Source: Flavobacterium subsaxonicum WB 4.1-42 = DSM 21790 (GTDB lineage Bacteria; Bacteroidota; Bacteroidia; Flavobacteriales; Flavobacteriaceae). From it: 64,000 bases of DNA. The notes under the pieces were generated by a model that saw only the letters and a list, made by a program, of their open reading frames with translations, made no database searches and had not been told where the DNA came from. This document shows, piece after piece, positions 1-9,500 of this stretch. Both the position numbers and the translations under genes were made by a program. The first letter of the stretch is position 1. Each line of letters starts with the position of its first letter. The DNA lies in NCBI RefSeq assembly GCF_000422725.1, contig NZ_AUGP01000017.1, positions 434,001 to 498,000 of the forward strand, written 5' to 3'.

Positions 1-72
1 GAAAAATACGGTTTTAAAGCGTTAATTTTTAGCCGGTATGCCTTATTTTTACCAACCAACTTAACACACCGC

Positions 73-624
73 TTGAACCAGGAGCAACTTATAAAAGGCT
101 GTAGCAAAAAGAATCCCCGCGCCCAGGAGGAGCTATACCTATTGTATAAAGACACCCTGTACATGCTGAGCTTAAAATATTGCAGAAACGAGGCCGAAGC
201 CGAAGACAACCTGCACAATGCCTTTGTAGATATTTTTACCAATATTGATAATTATAAAAACACCGGCTCTTTTGAAGGGTGGTTAAAACGCATAACCATA
301 AACAAGGCCATAGACAGCTACAGGAAAAACATACAGCTTATACCTATAAAAGATAATCTGCCCGATGATACCGATGTGAGCGACGATGAGATGAACCTTT
401 CGGCAGAATATATACTAACGCTGGTGCAGCAATTGCCGGACCAGTACCGTTTTGTTTTTACAATGTACGAACTCGACGGATTTTCGCATAAAGAAATTGC
501 TGCTGCATTATCGATATCAGAGAGCACCTCTAAGTCTAACCTGCACAGGGCCAAAGCTATATTAAAAGAAAAAATTACTAACAGGCAACCCTCCCCCAAT
601 TACAACGTAAGCCATGGAAAATAG
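73..624 (+). CDS. ECF-type RNA polymerase sigma factor
   Basis: An alternative sigma factor of the extracytoplasmic-function group, which would direct RNA polymerase to a small regulon. Region 2 lies at about residues 20-85 (LYKDTLYMLSLKYCRNEAEA, then SFEGWLKRITINKAIDSYRK) and region 4 at about 115-170 (LPDQYRFVFTMYELDGFSHK, then the helix-turn-helix with SESTSKSNLHRAKAILK). The start used is a TTG codon giving NQEQLIKGC, which fits the family's usual N-terminus. The frame is open to the left window edge with no ATG, so an upstream start cannot be excluded. It overlaps the next gene by 11 bases, so the two are probably co-translated. Family call is firm; regulon unknown. Confidence 0.9.
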   Translation: MNQEQLIKGCSKKNPRAQEELYLLYKDTLYMLSLKYCRNEAEAEDNLHNAFVDIFTNIDNYKNTGSFEGWLKRITINKAIDSYRKNIQLIPIKDNLPDDTDVSDDEMNLSAEYILTLVQQLPDQYRFVFTMYELDGFSHKEIAAALSISESTSKSNLHRAKAILKEKITNRQPSPNYNVSHGK

Positions 625-2368
625 AAATGACATAGGGAAAGCCTTTCGCGACAAGCTGGACGGGCTGCAAAAGTCGCCGCCGGATGCGCTCTGGAGTGCC
701 ATTAAGGCCGATTTACCCAAAAAGAAAAATGGCTTTTTAACGCTGTTTTGGGGCAATGTTACCATAACCGTTAAAGCCGTTACCGTAATGGCTGCCGCGC
801 TGTTTGTGGGGTTTGTTACCTTTATGGCTATATACAATTACCCGGCATCGGCACCGGTTGTTACCACCCCTTCAGAAATAAATAACCCTGACGCAAACAA
901 TACTGTAACTACTACCGGCACTAATGCTAATGCTGACAGCAATAACGCAGCGGGCAATAGCAGCACCGGAATTACATCAAACCAAAACAGCACCACTACC
1001 GGCAATGCAAATGATTTTGATGCCGAAGCCAGTACTGCAAACTCAGGGCCATCAAATACTAAAGCTTCGGGAAGTAAAACAGGGGTATCACATAAAAACA
1101 CGAGGGTTAATAAAGCCAGTGCTTCTAATGATAATTCTGATTCTAATGTAAATGCGAATAACAAAGGCAGCAAAACCAGATTGGGCAAAGCCAGGAGAGA
1201 TAATAAAATAAGCACTTCTGCTGTAGCAGATAATGATAATACAGGTACTAACAAAACCAAACGCAGAAACAGTAAAGCCGGCAAAAACAGCGGTACCGTT
1301 CAGTCCGGCACAGGTACATCTGCGGCCATTGCCGGAGTTACCAATACTAAAAGCGGCAAAGATGCTAAAGGCAAGAACGGTAAGAATTCTAAGAATAGCA
1401 AAAATAAAAGCGGCAAACCAGACAACGCCCTTACCGATGCCAACGACCCTAAAAACCACGCTAACTACCTTTACAATAAAGGCACCGGGCTACAGTATAG
1501 AAACAACAAAAGTAAATCGGTAGACAGCCTTTTACAGGTTATAGACAGCGTAGAAGCTGCTAGAAAAGACACCGTACCTGGCTTTAGGAGTAGGGGTGGC
1601 AAACCACCGGTAACTTACGCCGATACTACAATAACAGCTAACAACGCTCCTAAATTTTATGCATTTGCCCATGCCGCACCAACGCAGTATAAATTCCCCG
1701 ATAACGAGTCGTTATTAGATGCCTCGCTTAATGGCAACAGCACCAGCGTAGATTTTAGCTTTAATTATGGTGCCTACATTGGCTACAACCTTAATGATAA
1801 GTGGAGCATCCGCGCAGGCGTAATCAGGAATAAACTGGAGCAGGTTACAAAAAACGCTTCGTTATTTTACACGTTGGATGACGACAGCATAGAAACAAGC
1901 CCAACAACCAACGGCATACCCCCTGCCAATTACAGCGGTGTAGATTATGTTGCGGGCGTATCTAACGAGTCAGTCTTACAAACGTTGGGGCAAAATCAGC
2001 AAGGCCCATTAGTGTACAACATCAAGCAAAAACTGGAATTTATCGAGGTGCCTTTAGAGGCTACCTACAACGTATTTGGCAACAAGGCAGGGCTTAATAT
2101 AGCCGCAGGCGTAAGCACCCTTTTTGTTACCGAAAACAGTGTGTATGCCCAAAAATCAGGCAGCCCAATGCTACGCATGGGCAGCGTAAGCGGCGTTAAT
2201 AAGGTAAGCTTTAGCGGTAACCTGGGCTTAAGTTTTTACTACAAGCTGCTGCCAAGCCTGCAAATAAATGCCGAACCCATTTTTAAATACTACTTTAATA
2301 CCGTAGATAATGTTAACCCGTACTCTTTTGGGGCACAAATAGGGTTGCAGTACAATTTTAATTTCTAA
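614..2368 (+). CDS. Membrane-anchored protein with low-complexity linker and C-terminal beta-barrel-like domain; sigma factor partner
   Basis: A 584-residue protein encoded directly after, and overlapping, the ECF sigma factor. Residues 1-40 are short and charged and could be the cytoplasmic part; residues about 50-75 form one hydrophobic segment (AVTVMAAALFVGFVTFMAIY). Residues about 80-280 are a linker very rich in Asn, Ser, Thr, Gly and Lys with no clear fold. Residues about 340-584 resemble an outer-membrane-barrel (porin-family/PorT-like) domain ending in an aromatic residue (GLQYNFNF). The position suggests a regulatory partner of the sigma factor, as anti-sigma proteins usually follow their sigma gene. 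A single-pass helix plus a barrel-like domain is odd, and no classical anti-sigma motif is recognisable. Function is inferred from context. Confidence 0.75.
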   Translation: MENRNDIGKAFRDKLDGLQKSPPDALWSAIKADLPKKKNGFLTLFWGNVTITVKAVTVMAAALFVGFVTFMAIYNYPASAPVVTTPSEINNPDANNTVTTTGTNANADSNNAAGNSSTGITSNQNSTTTGNANDFDAEASTANSGPSNTKASGSKTGVSHKNTRVNKASASNDNSDSNVNANNKGSKTRLGKARRDNKISTSAVADNDNTGTNKTKRRNSKAGKNSGTVQSGTGTSAAIAGVTNTKSGKDAKGKNGKNSKNSKNKSGKPDNALTDANDPKNHANYLYNKGTGLQYRNNKSKSVDSLLQVIDSVEAARKDTVPGFRSRGGKPPVTYADTTITANNAPKFYAFAHAAPTQYKFPDNESLLDASLNGNSTSVDFSFNYGAYIGYNLNDKWSIRAGVIRNKLEQVTKNASLFYTLDDDSIETSPTTNGIPPANYSGVDYVAGVSNESVLQTLGQNQQGPLVYNIKQKLEFIEVPLEATYNVFGNKAGLNIAAGVSTLFVTENSVYAQKSGSPMLRMGSVSGVNKVSFSGNLGLSFYYKLLPSLQINAEPIFKYYFNTVDNVNPYSFGAQIGLQYNFNF

Positions 2369-2408
2369 AAAAAATAAACAAGCAAATATTTTTTAGTTGC
2401 CTGATTAT

Positions 2409-2446
2409 AAAGCCCCATACTGTTTTTACAGCATGGGGCTTTTGTT
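2409..2446 (+). terminator. Intrinsic terminator after the sigma/beta-barrel pair
   Basis: Stem AAAGCCCCAT / ATGGGGCTTT with a further CTG/CAG pairing inside, followed by TTTTGTT. It lies 40 bases after the stop codon of the beta-barrel gene and separates this unit from rpoD. Confidence 0.85.
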
Positions 2447-2537
2447 AAAATTAAAATTTTTAATAGCGTTTTGTAACTTTTTGGGCACTCGCTACGTATA
2501 ACTACCTGAATACTTAAAATAACTCAGGAATTTTTAC

Positions 2538-3401
2538 ATGAGACAATTAAAAATTACCAAGCAGGTTACCAACAGGGAAACTGCTTCATTAGACAAATAC
2601 CTTCAGGAAATTGGAAAAGTAGACCTTATTACAGCAGATGAGGAGGTAGAGTTAGCTCAACGAATTAAAGCCGGAGACCAACGAGCGTTGGAAAAATTGA
2701 CTAAGGCCAATTTACGTTTCGTGGTATCGGTGGCAAAACAGTATCAAAACCAGGGATTAACACTTCCCGATCTTATTAACGAAGGAAACTTAGGACTTAT
2801 AAAAGCTGCGCAGCGTTTTGACGAAACGCGTGGTTTTAAATTTATCTCGTATGCCGTTTGGTGGATTCGCCAGTCGATACTACAGGCCCTTGCCGAGCAG
2901 TCTCGTATTGTACGTTTACCACTTAACAAAATTGGATCTATTAACAAGATCAATAAAATGTATGCCCTGCTTGAGCAAAGCAACGAACGCGCCCCAAGCG
3001 CCGAGGAAATTGCAAAAGAGCTGGACATGACTGTTAACGATGTTAAGGAGAGCATGAAAAACTCAGGCCGCCACCTTTCGATGGATGCGCCACTTGTAGA
3101 AGGTGAAGATTCTAACCTTTACGACGTTTTACGTTCCGGAGAGTCGCCAAACCCGGACAGAGAGCTTATACATGAGTCGCTTCGTACAGAAATTGAAAGG
3201 GCTTTAGAAACACTTACGCCTCGTGAGGCCGATGTGGTTCGCCTTTATTTTGGTTTGGGAGACCAACACCCAATGACACTGGAAGAAATAGGAGAAACTT
3301 TTGACCTTACACGCGAGCGTGTTAGGCAGATTAAAGAAAAGGCTATCAGGAGGTTAAAACATACTTCTCGCAGCAAGATCCTTAAAACGTACTTAGGATA
3401 A
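2538..3401 (+). CDS. rpoD: Primary RNA polymerase sigma factor (RpoD/SigA)
   Basis: The housekeeping sigma factor. At 287 residues it has the short Bacteroidota form: region 1.2 begins near residue 17 ([20 protein letters not shown]), region 2 has [17 protein letters not shown] and [16 protein letters not shown], region 3 runs about 120-200, and region 4 ends with [20 protein letters not shown]. Region 1.1 and the long non-conserved insert of proteobacterial sigma70 are absent. Sigma factors of this type read TTG-N17-23-TAnnTTTG promoters, and such motifs are seen repeatedly in this window. It is a single-gene unit with a terminator 140 bases downstream. Confidence 0.97.
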   Translation: MRQLKITKQVTNRETASLDKYLQEIGKVDLITADEEVELAQRIKAGDQRALEKLTKANLRFVVSVAKQYQNQGLTLPDLINEGNLGLIKAAQRFDETRGFKFISYAVWWIRQSILQALAEQSRIVRLPLNKIGSINKINKMYALLEQSNERAPSAEEIAKELDMTVNDVKESMKNSGRHLSMDAPLVEGEDSNLYDVLRSGESPNPDRELIHESLRTEIERALETLTPREADVVRLYFGLGDQHPMTLEEIGETFDLTRERVRQIKEKAIRRLKHTSRSKILKTYLG

Positions 3402-3542
3402 TTAGTTTACAGCAAAAAAGAACCGCCAAAAGTGCATATTTTAAATAAAATTTGTATTTTGGCGGTTCAAATATGCAGTACACCTATAAAAACATAATGG
3501 CACTTACAGTTCAATAACTGTTCGTTTTTTGATTGATGATTG

Positions 3543-3570
3543 AACTCCGGCTGATTACCGGAGTTTTTTG
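3543..3570 (+). terminator. Intrinsic terminator of rpoD
   Basis: Stem AACTCCGG / CCGGAGTT with a 7-base loop and a T-run after it, 140 bases beyond the rpoD stop. The longer inverted repeat at 3420-3468 precedes it but has no T-run on this strand. Confidence 0.85.
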
Positions 3571-3875
3571 TGTTTTATAGGGTATGCTTTCCTACCGGTT
3601 TTTACTAACCCGCAAGGCAACTTAAGTAACTAACTCAGTAAGTTAACGCCGCAAATTTTTATAAATTGTGCAAAAGGCATATTTTTTTGTCAGGAAATTT
3701 CTTGTTAGCAATAAAACAGCTATAATGTTTGCGGAGAGGCATTGGAGAAAATTGAAAATTGAAAAATTTAAAGATTTAAAATTAATGTATTGCTACATTG
3801 ATTCATTGTTACATTGTTACATTGAAAGATTGCAACTCTGCAACTCTGTAACTCTGAAACTTGCTACTTAATTTC

Positions 3876-3883
3876 TATCTTTG
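3876..3883 (+). promoter_or_regulatory. -7 box of the rpe promoter
   Basis: TATCTTTG matches the flavobacterial TAnnTTTG box. It sits 23 bases before the rpe start codon. A TTG is present at 3861-3863, closer than the usual 17-23 base spacing, so the -33 element is unclear. Confidence 0.65.
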
Positions 3884-3906
3884 TAAAAAAACACAACAGC
3901 TTACAA

Positions 3907-4569
3907 ATGAAAAATACCCTGATTGCACCCTCTGTACTTGCGGCTGATTTTGCTAACCTGCAACGCGATATTGAAATGATTAACAGCAGCGATGCCGACT
4001 GGTTTCACGTAGATATTATGGATGGTGTTTTTGTACCCAATATATCGTTTGGTATGCCGGTGCTGGAGGCCATTGCCCGCCACGCCAAAAAAACCATCGA
4101 TGTGCATTTAATGATTGTTAACCCAGACCAGTACATTAAAACGTTTGCCCAGCTTGGTGCCAACAACCTTACCGTACATTATGAGGTCTGCACCCACCTG
4201 CACCGCACCCTACAGGCTATTAAAGCTGAAGGCATGAAAGCCGGTGTGGCCATAAACCCGCACACTAACGTAAGCCTTTTAGAAGATGTTATTAACGATA
4301 TCGACCTGGTTTGCCTTATGAGTGTTAACCCCGGTTTTGGCGGACAATCGTTCATCGAGAAAACATACGATAAAATTAAACAGCTTAAAGAAATTATTAC
4401 CCGTAACGGAGCTTCTACCCTTATTGAGATAGATGGTGGCGTTACCGATAAAAATGCCATACAGCTTGTACAGGCCGGCGCCGATGTGCTTGTGGCCGGC
4501 AATTACGTGTTTAGGGCGGCCGACCCGGTTGCTACCGTGGCCGGCCTTAAAAAACTGGCTTCTTTCTAA
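3907..4569 (+). CDS. rpe: Ribulose-phosphate 3-epimerase
   Basis: Interconverts D-ribulose 5-phosphate and D-xylulose 5-phosphate in the non-oxidative pentose phosphate pathway; cytoplasmic and metal-dependent. The 220 residues match the family length. Visible TIM-barrel motifs are APSVLAADFANL (strand 1), WFHVDIMDGVFVPN (metal-binding His and Asp), DVHLMI, VNPGFGGQSFIEK (phosphate loop), EIDGGV (catalytic Asp) and GADVLVAGNYVF. It is a single gene flanked by its own promoter and terminator. Confidence 0.98.
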   Translation: MKNTLIAPSVLAADFANLQRDIEMINSSDADWFHVDIMDGVFVPNISFGMPVLEAIARHAKKTIDVHLMIVNPDQYIKTFAQLGANNLTVHYEVCTHLHRTLQAIKAEGMKAGVAINPHTNVSLLEDVINDIDLVCLMSVNPGFGGQSFIEKTYDKIKQLKEIITRNGASTLIEIDGGVTDKNAIQLVQAGADVLVAGNYVFRAADPVATVAGLKKLASF

Positions 4570-4592
4570 AAACTGAAATAAATCCTACAAAA

Positions 4593-4621
4593 AACTCCAA
4601 AGGCAACTTTGGAGTTTTTTG
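4593..4621 (+). terminator. Intrinsic terminator of rpe
   Basis: Perfect 10-bp stem AACTCCAAAG / CTTTGGAGTT with a GCAA tetraloop and a T-run, 24 bases after the rpe stop. Confidence 0.92.
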
Positions 4622-4755
4622 TATTTATATTGTTACTGTTACTTCTATTACACCTGCTATTAATCCTGTCAAGTCATTTGCATCTTCTGTATCATTTGCA
4701 TTATTTGTATTATTTGCATGTTGTTGTTGTTGTTTTTCTTATCTTTGTACAAGAA

Positions 4756-4793
4756 TAAAAAACCGCCGCAACCCCTGGCAGGGTCTTGGCGGT
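4756..4793 (-). terminator. Intrinsic terminator of the 41-residue gene
   Basis: Read on the minus strand it is ACCGCC-AAG-ACCC, loop, GGGT-TGC-GGCGGT, then a T-run. It begins 7 bases after the stop codon of the small minus-strand gene at 4800-4925, which supports that gene being real. A TAnnTTTG-like box (TATCTTTG, 4740-4747) points into it from the plus strand. Confidence 0.85.
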
Positions 4794-4799
4794 CTTGAT

Positions 4800-4925
4800 T
4801 TAATCAAACAATTTGAAAAAATCAGCAATTCGCAGTACATAGTATAGTAGCTTTCCTGCGTTTGCATAGTCTACGGAGCCTTTACCATCCCGGTAAGGGT
4901 TCTCCTTTTTTAAAGGCCTACTCAT
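4800..4925 (-). CDS. Small uncharacterised 41-residue protein
   Basis: ATG-to-TAA frame on the minus strand inside what otherwise looks like a 600-base gap. The N-terminal half is basic and polar (MSRPLKKENPYRDGKGSVDY) and the C-terminal half could form an amphipathic or membrane-touching helix (GKLLYYVLRIADFFKLF). Support is contextual: a TATATTTG promoter box lies about 50 bases upstream and a strong intrinsic terminator starts 7 bases after the stop. I do not recognise the family and assign no function. No strong Shine-Dalgarno is seen, which is common in this phylum. Confidence 0.7.
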   Translation of the reverse strand: MSRPLKKENPYRDGKGSVDYANAGKLLYYVLRIADFFKLFD

Positions 4926-4975
4926 AATCTTCAATTTACTACCTGAGCAACTAATAGTAAATAGTATTACGCATA

Positions 4976-4983
4976 CAAATATA
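4976..4983 (-). promoter_or_regulatory. -7 box for the 41-residue gene
   Basis: TATATTTG on the minus strand, 50 bases upstream of the start codon at 4925. No clear TTG -33 element is seen at the usual distance. Confidence 0.6.
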
Positions 4984-5209
4984 AGCCTTTTTTTGTAAGG
5001 ACTTTTTAAATGGTGTTTTTATAGCAGTTAAACGGTTTAATGGTAGTACCAATAGTATAATAGTAGCGCATAGTACCAAATGATAATCTTTCGCCAAATA
5101 ATAATTTTGCAAATTTCAGCCAAAATCGTCTGAAACCCCTTATTTAACGGCTTTTTCAGACGAAAATATAAAGTGGTATTTGTACCTATTAAGATAACCC
5201 CATAATATC

Positions 5210-6517
5210 CTAAAACGTAAGGTTACCCGCAAGTTCGCGCAGGGTAACTTCAGATATTTTGGCATTGTATTGCGCTGTAAAGTTACGTGCCGCAGCATTT
5301 ACAAAGTTAAGCTGGGCGGTGCGCACCTCTAAAGTGGTTATGGTACCAATGCGGTATTTTTCCATCGTAATATCAAGGTTTTGCTCGGCTATCTGTACAT
5401 TTCTGGCTTCCAGTTCTACCAGTTCTATATTGGTAAGATAGGTTTGATAAGCCGCCATTAATTGGGAGTTAATGCTTTGCGTTTGCTGCTTTATAAGCAA
5501 ATCGTTACTCTCTATCTGTATCTTGGCAATCTTTTCGTTGCGCTTTTGCAAAAAGCCGTTAAAAATGTTTATAGACGCCGTAACGCCATAATTAAGTCCG
5601 CGGGAGTTATTGGTTCGTGCAAAGCCAAGGCTCGATTCGCTATCGGTAAAAACATAGCCGGTTGTAACCCCAATTTGCGGGTACCGGGCCGATTTTACCT
5701 GCTTGAGGTTGAGCTCGGCAATCCGTTTATTAATCAGGGCAATTTGTATCTGCGGGTTTTGCTGCTCTGCCAATCCCATTAAATCTACCAGTTTAAGATT
5801 ATCATCGGTAACAACCGAGTCGGCCACTTTAAAATCAGTAGCCAGATCACGCGCCATCAGCTCATTTAAAAAAGTCTTCGTATTTTGATACAATTCTTTC
5901 TGTCGAAGAAAATTAGTCTGGTCGGTATTAAGGTCTACCTGGGCATTAAGCACCTCCAGCTTTGCCGCCTTACCAATTTTAAAACGGTTATCGGCCGTGG
6001 TAACACGCTGATTGGATATTACAATGGCCGTATCCAGCGCTTTAAGCATTTGCTGCTGCTGCACCAAATCAAAGTAGGTGCCCATAACATCGCTAACGCG
6101 TGTTAGTATGGTAAATTTCAATTCGGTTTCGCCCAGTTTTTCCAGCGTTTTTAGCTGGTCGTAGCGGGCAAACATCCTAAAGCCGTCAAAAATGGTCCAC
6201 CCCAGGTTAACGCCATAGCTCAGGCTGTTGTTCTTGGCGTTTTCCAGCTCCTGCACGGTACCATCGGTACGTACCTGTTTAGAGTTTTGTATGTTGTTAT
6301 TCTGCGAAAGCGACCCGTATAGATTGGGCAGCAGGCCTGCGTTGGCAAGGCTTACGTTTTGCTCGTCTATCTTAAGGTCGTTTGCCGAAAGCTTAATGTC
6401 GTAGTTGTTTTTAAGGGCTGTGGCCACGGCGTCTTCTACCGTTAGCAGTTCTTGCGCAGAACACAGTATTGTAAAAAAACAGAAAAATGTATATAAATAA
6501 AACCTCATGGTATACAA
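5210..6517 (-). CDS. TolC-family outer membrane efflux protein
   Basis: Outer membrane channel of a tripartite RND pump. The 435-residue protein begins with a signal peptide (MRFYLYTFFCFFTILCSAQ from residue 4), so the mature protein starts near EELLTVEDAV. Two OEP repeats follow, with long helical hairpins (for example ALKNNYDIKLSANDLKIDEQ, and KYRIGTITTLEVRTAQ near the end). It is the last gene of the operon, and the RND gene ends one base upstream of it. The substrate is not deducible. Confidence 0.93.
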   Translation of the reverse strand: MYTMRFYLYTFFCFFTILCSAQELLTVEDAVATALKNNYDIKLSANDLKIDEQNVSLANAGLLPNLYGSLSQNNNIQNSKQVRTDGTVQELENAKNNSLSYGVNLGWTIFDGFRMFARYDQLKTLEKLGETELKFTILTRVSDVMGTYFDLVQQQQMLKALDTAIVISNQRVTTADNRFKIGKAAKLEVLNAQVDLNTDQTNFLRQKELYQNTKTFLNELMARDLATDFKVADSVVTDDNLKLVDLMGLAEQQNPQIQIALINKRIAELNLKQVKSARYPQIGVTTGYVFTDSESSLGFARTNNSRGLNYGVTASINIFNGFLQKRNEKIAKIQIESNDLLIKQQTQSINSQLMAAYQTYLTNIELVELEARNVQIAEQNLDITMEKYRIGTITTLEVRTAQLNFVNAAARNFTAQYNAKISEVTLRELAGNLTF

Positions 6518-9500
6518 TTATAGGTCTTTGATGTTATCAAACTCCGGGCGGTGCTTTTTAGGGCGCGACCACATAAAATAAATAGACGGTATTACAAACA
6601 GCGTTAGCACCAGCGAAAATATGGTACCCCCCACAATTACAACCCCCATGCCTATACGGCTGGTAGAGGCGGCACCTAACGACATGGCAATGGGCAATGC
6701 ACCAAGGGCAATGGCAAGGCTCGTCATTAATATAGGGCGAAGACGACTTTCCGAAGCTTCCATAATGGCTTCGTACTTTTCTTTGCCTTCTTCGCGCAGC
6801 TGGTTGGCAAATTCTACTATTAAGATACCGTTTTTGGTAACGAGGCCAATAAGCATAATGGTGCCTATCTGGCTAAAGATGTTCCATGTTTGCCCAAACA
6901 GCCACAGCGACAGTAATGCCCCCGCAACTGCCATAGGTACGGTTAATATGATGATGAACGGATCTATAAAACTCTCAAACTGGCCTGCCAATATTAAGTA
7001 GATAAGCAGCAATGCCAACCCAAAAGCAAACAATGTGTTAGAGCTGCTCTCTACAAAGTCGCGCGACTCGCCACCCAGATCGGTTGTAAACGTATCATCC
7101 AGCACTTTGGTTTTGGCGCGTTCCATAGCTTCTATACCATCGCTAATGCTCATTCCCGGTGCAAGGCCTGCCGATACCGTGGCCGACATGTACCTGTTGT
7201 TGTGGTACAATTGCGGCGGGCTGCTTTGCTCCTCAACACTTACAAGGTTATCTAACTGTATAAGCTGCCCGGTGTTGCTTTTTACGTATAACGATGTTAG
7301 GTCTAACGGTTTGGAACGATCGGGTTTATCAAACTGGCCCATAACCTGGTACTGCTTGCCGTTCATCATAAAATAACCAAAACGCTGTCCGCTTAACGAC
7401 AATTGCAACGTTTGTGCAACATCTAATAAAGACACCCCAAGGCTCTCTGCCTTTTCGCGGTTAATGGTTACGTTAATTTCGGGTTTGTTGAATTTAAGGT
7501 TAACATCGGTCATGGCAAACGTAGGGTCTTTGCCTACCTCATCCATAAATTCCGGAATTTTTTCGCGCAGCTTTTCAAAGTTGGGCGCCTGTATAATGTA
7601 TTGTATCGGGAAACCTCCCCTGCGGTTTACAGCAATAGTAGGCTGCTCTGATACCGATACCCTTGCCTCGGCATACCGCTTAGACCATTTGGTAAGGTTG
7701 GCCGCAATTTCTTTTTGAGAACGCTTTCTTTCATCCGACTGCACCAGCGCTATCCTGATACGGCCGCTGTTTACTGATGCCGACCCAAAGCCCGGCGACG
7801 TTATAACAAGGCTTACTTTTTTCTCAGGTATAGAATCATTTATCAACTGTTCCATTTCGATCATAAAACGGTCCATATAATCATACGATGCACCTTCAGG
7901 CCCGGTAATGTTAACCCCTATAAAGCTCCTGTCGTCGTACGGGGCCGTTTCTTTTTGCAATGTTGTATAGAATAATACAATAAGCCCTATACAAAGCACC
8001 AGGATTGGGAAGCTTAGCCACTTACGTTTCATAAACGTGGTAAGCATGCCGGCGTAGCCCGAGTTTAGTTTCTGGAAATACGGCTCGGTAAGATCGTAAA
8101 ACTTTGATTTTTTATGAACGTCTCCTTTAATAAGATATGCATTAAGCATGGGCGTAAGCGTAAGCGATACAAATGCCGAGACCAGTACCGCCGAGGCTAT
8201 TACCACCCCAAACTCCCTAAAGAGCCTGCCCACAAAACCTTCTAAAAAGATAACCGGCAAAAATACCGCTGCAAGCGTTATAGAGATGGATATTACAGCA
8301 AAAAATATTTCGTTACTGCCCTTAAGGGCGGCTTCTATGGGGGTCATGCCCTCTTCTACTTTTTTAAATATGTTTTCGGTTACCACGATACCATCATCTA
8401 CCACAAGCCCCGTTGCCAGTACAATAGCCAACAGTGTTAGTACATTGATTGAGAAACCGCACGCATACATTATAAAAAAGGTAAAAATAAGCGACACGGG
8501 TATATCCAGCAACGGCCTTAAAGCTATGGCCCAGTCTCTAAAGAAAAGGTAGATAATAAGCGTTACCAATAAGATGGAGATGCCCAGTGTTTCTACCACC
8601 TCTAACACTGATTTTTTAATAAATACCGTATTGTCTATGGCAATGTTAAGCTTTAAATCGGCGGGGAGCTCTTTTTTCATCTGGTCGTACTGCTTATAAA
8701 AAGCATCCGAAATTTCGATGTAATTGGTACCCGGCTGCGGAATAATGGCAAGGCCCACAAGCTGCTGGCCGTTGTTGCTCATTTTAGTCTCCAGGTTTTC
8801 CGGGCCTAATTCGGCACGGCCAACATCGCTAAGGCGCACAATTTTTTCGCCCTCTGATTTTACTATAATATTGTTGAATTGCTCTGCCGTAGAAAGGTTA
8901 CCCATAGTTTTAACCGTAAGCTCTGTATTGGCACCCGTAAGTTTACCGGTAGGCAGCTCTACATTCTGGGCATCGAGCGCATCGCGCACATCGCTAACCG
9001 TTACGCCGTAAGACGCCAGCTTAACCGGGTCTACCCAAAGGCGCATGGCATATCTTTTCTGGCCCCATATCTGTACGCTACTAACGCCCGGTATGGTTTG
9101 CAGGCGTTCGGCAATTACATTTTCGGCATAATCGCTAAGCTCTAACGGGTTGCGCTGTGCGCTTTGTACCGTCATGGTAATAATAGGCTCAGAGTCGGCA
9201 TCGGCCTTGCTCACCACCGGTGGGGCATCTATATCCTGCGGTAGGCTGCTTGTGGCCTGAGATACCTTATCGCGCACATCGTTAGCGGCTTCTTCAAGGT
9301 TTTTTTCGAGTTCAAACTCAATGGTAATATTGCTCGACCCCTGGTTGCTGGACGATGTTATGTTACGTATACCATCGATCTGGTTAATGGCTTTTTCTAA
9401 CGGCTCTGTAATTTGCGACTCAATAATATCAGAGTTCGCACCGGCATAGTTGGTACGTACTGATATTTGCGCCGGGTCGATAGACGGGAATTCCCTAACC

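Larger units (their letters stand above)
3402..3906. other. Intergenic region rpoD-rpe: hairpins, short repeats, rpe promoter
   Basis: No gene is supported here. It holds a 12-bp inverted repeat (GAACCGCCAAAA at 3420-3431 and its complement at 3457-3468), the rpoD terminator, a stretch of short ACATTG/AACTCTG-type repeats (about 3785-3862) and the rpe promoter. A 67-codon frame at 3668-3871 is mostly made of the repeats and is not believed. A 14-codon frame (3473-3517) between the hairpin and the terminator has nothing to support it. Confidence 0.6.

Noticed and set aside
924..1523. Long frames on both strands inside the low-complexity linker of the sigma partner
   Set aside because: They are shadows of the Asn/Ser/Thr/Lys-rich coding sequence; none has a start signal or recognisable protein.
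3420..3468. 12-bp inverted repeat after rpoD as the rpoD terminator
   Set aside because: The T-run is on the minus-strand side, where no gene ends; the hairpin at 3543-3570 is the better rpoD terminator.
3668..3871. 67-codon frame between rpoD and rpe
   Set aside because: Its second half is translated short tandem repeat, the rpe promoter box lies just beyond its end, and the sequence resembles no protein.
8148..8552. Plus-strand frames over the RND gene
   Set aside because: Overlap a well-conserved transporter in antisense and show no protein-like motifs.
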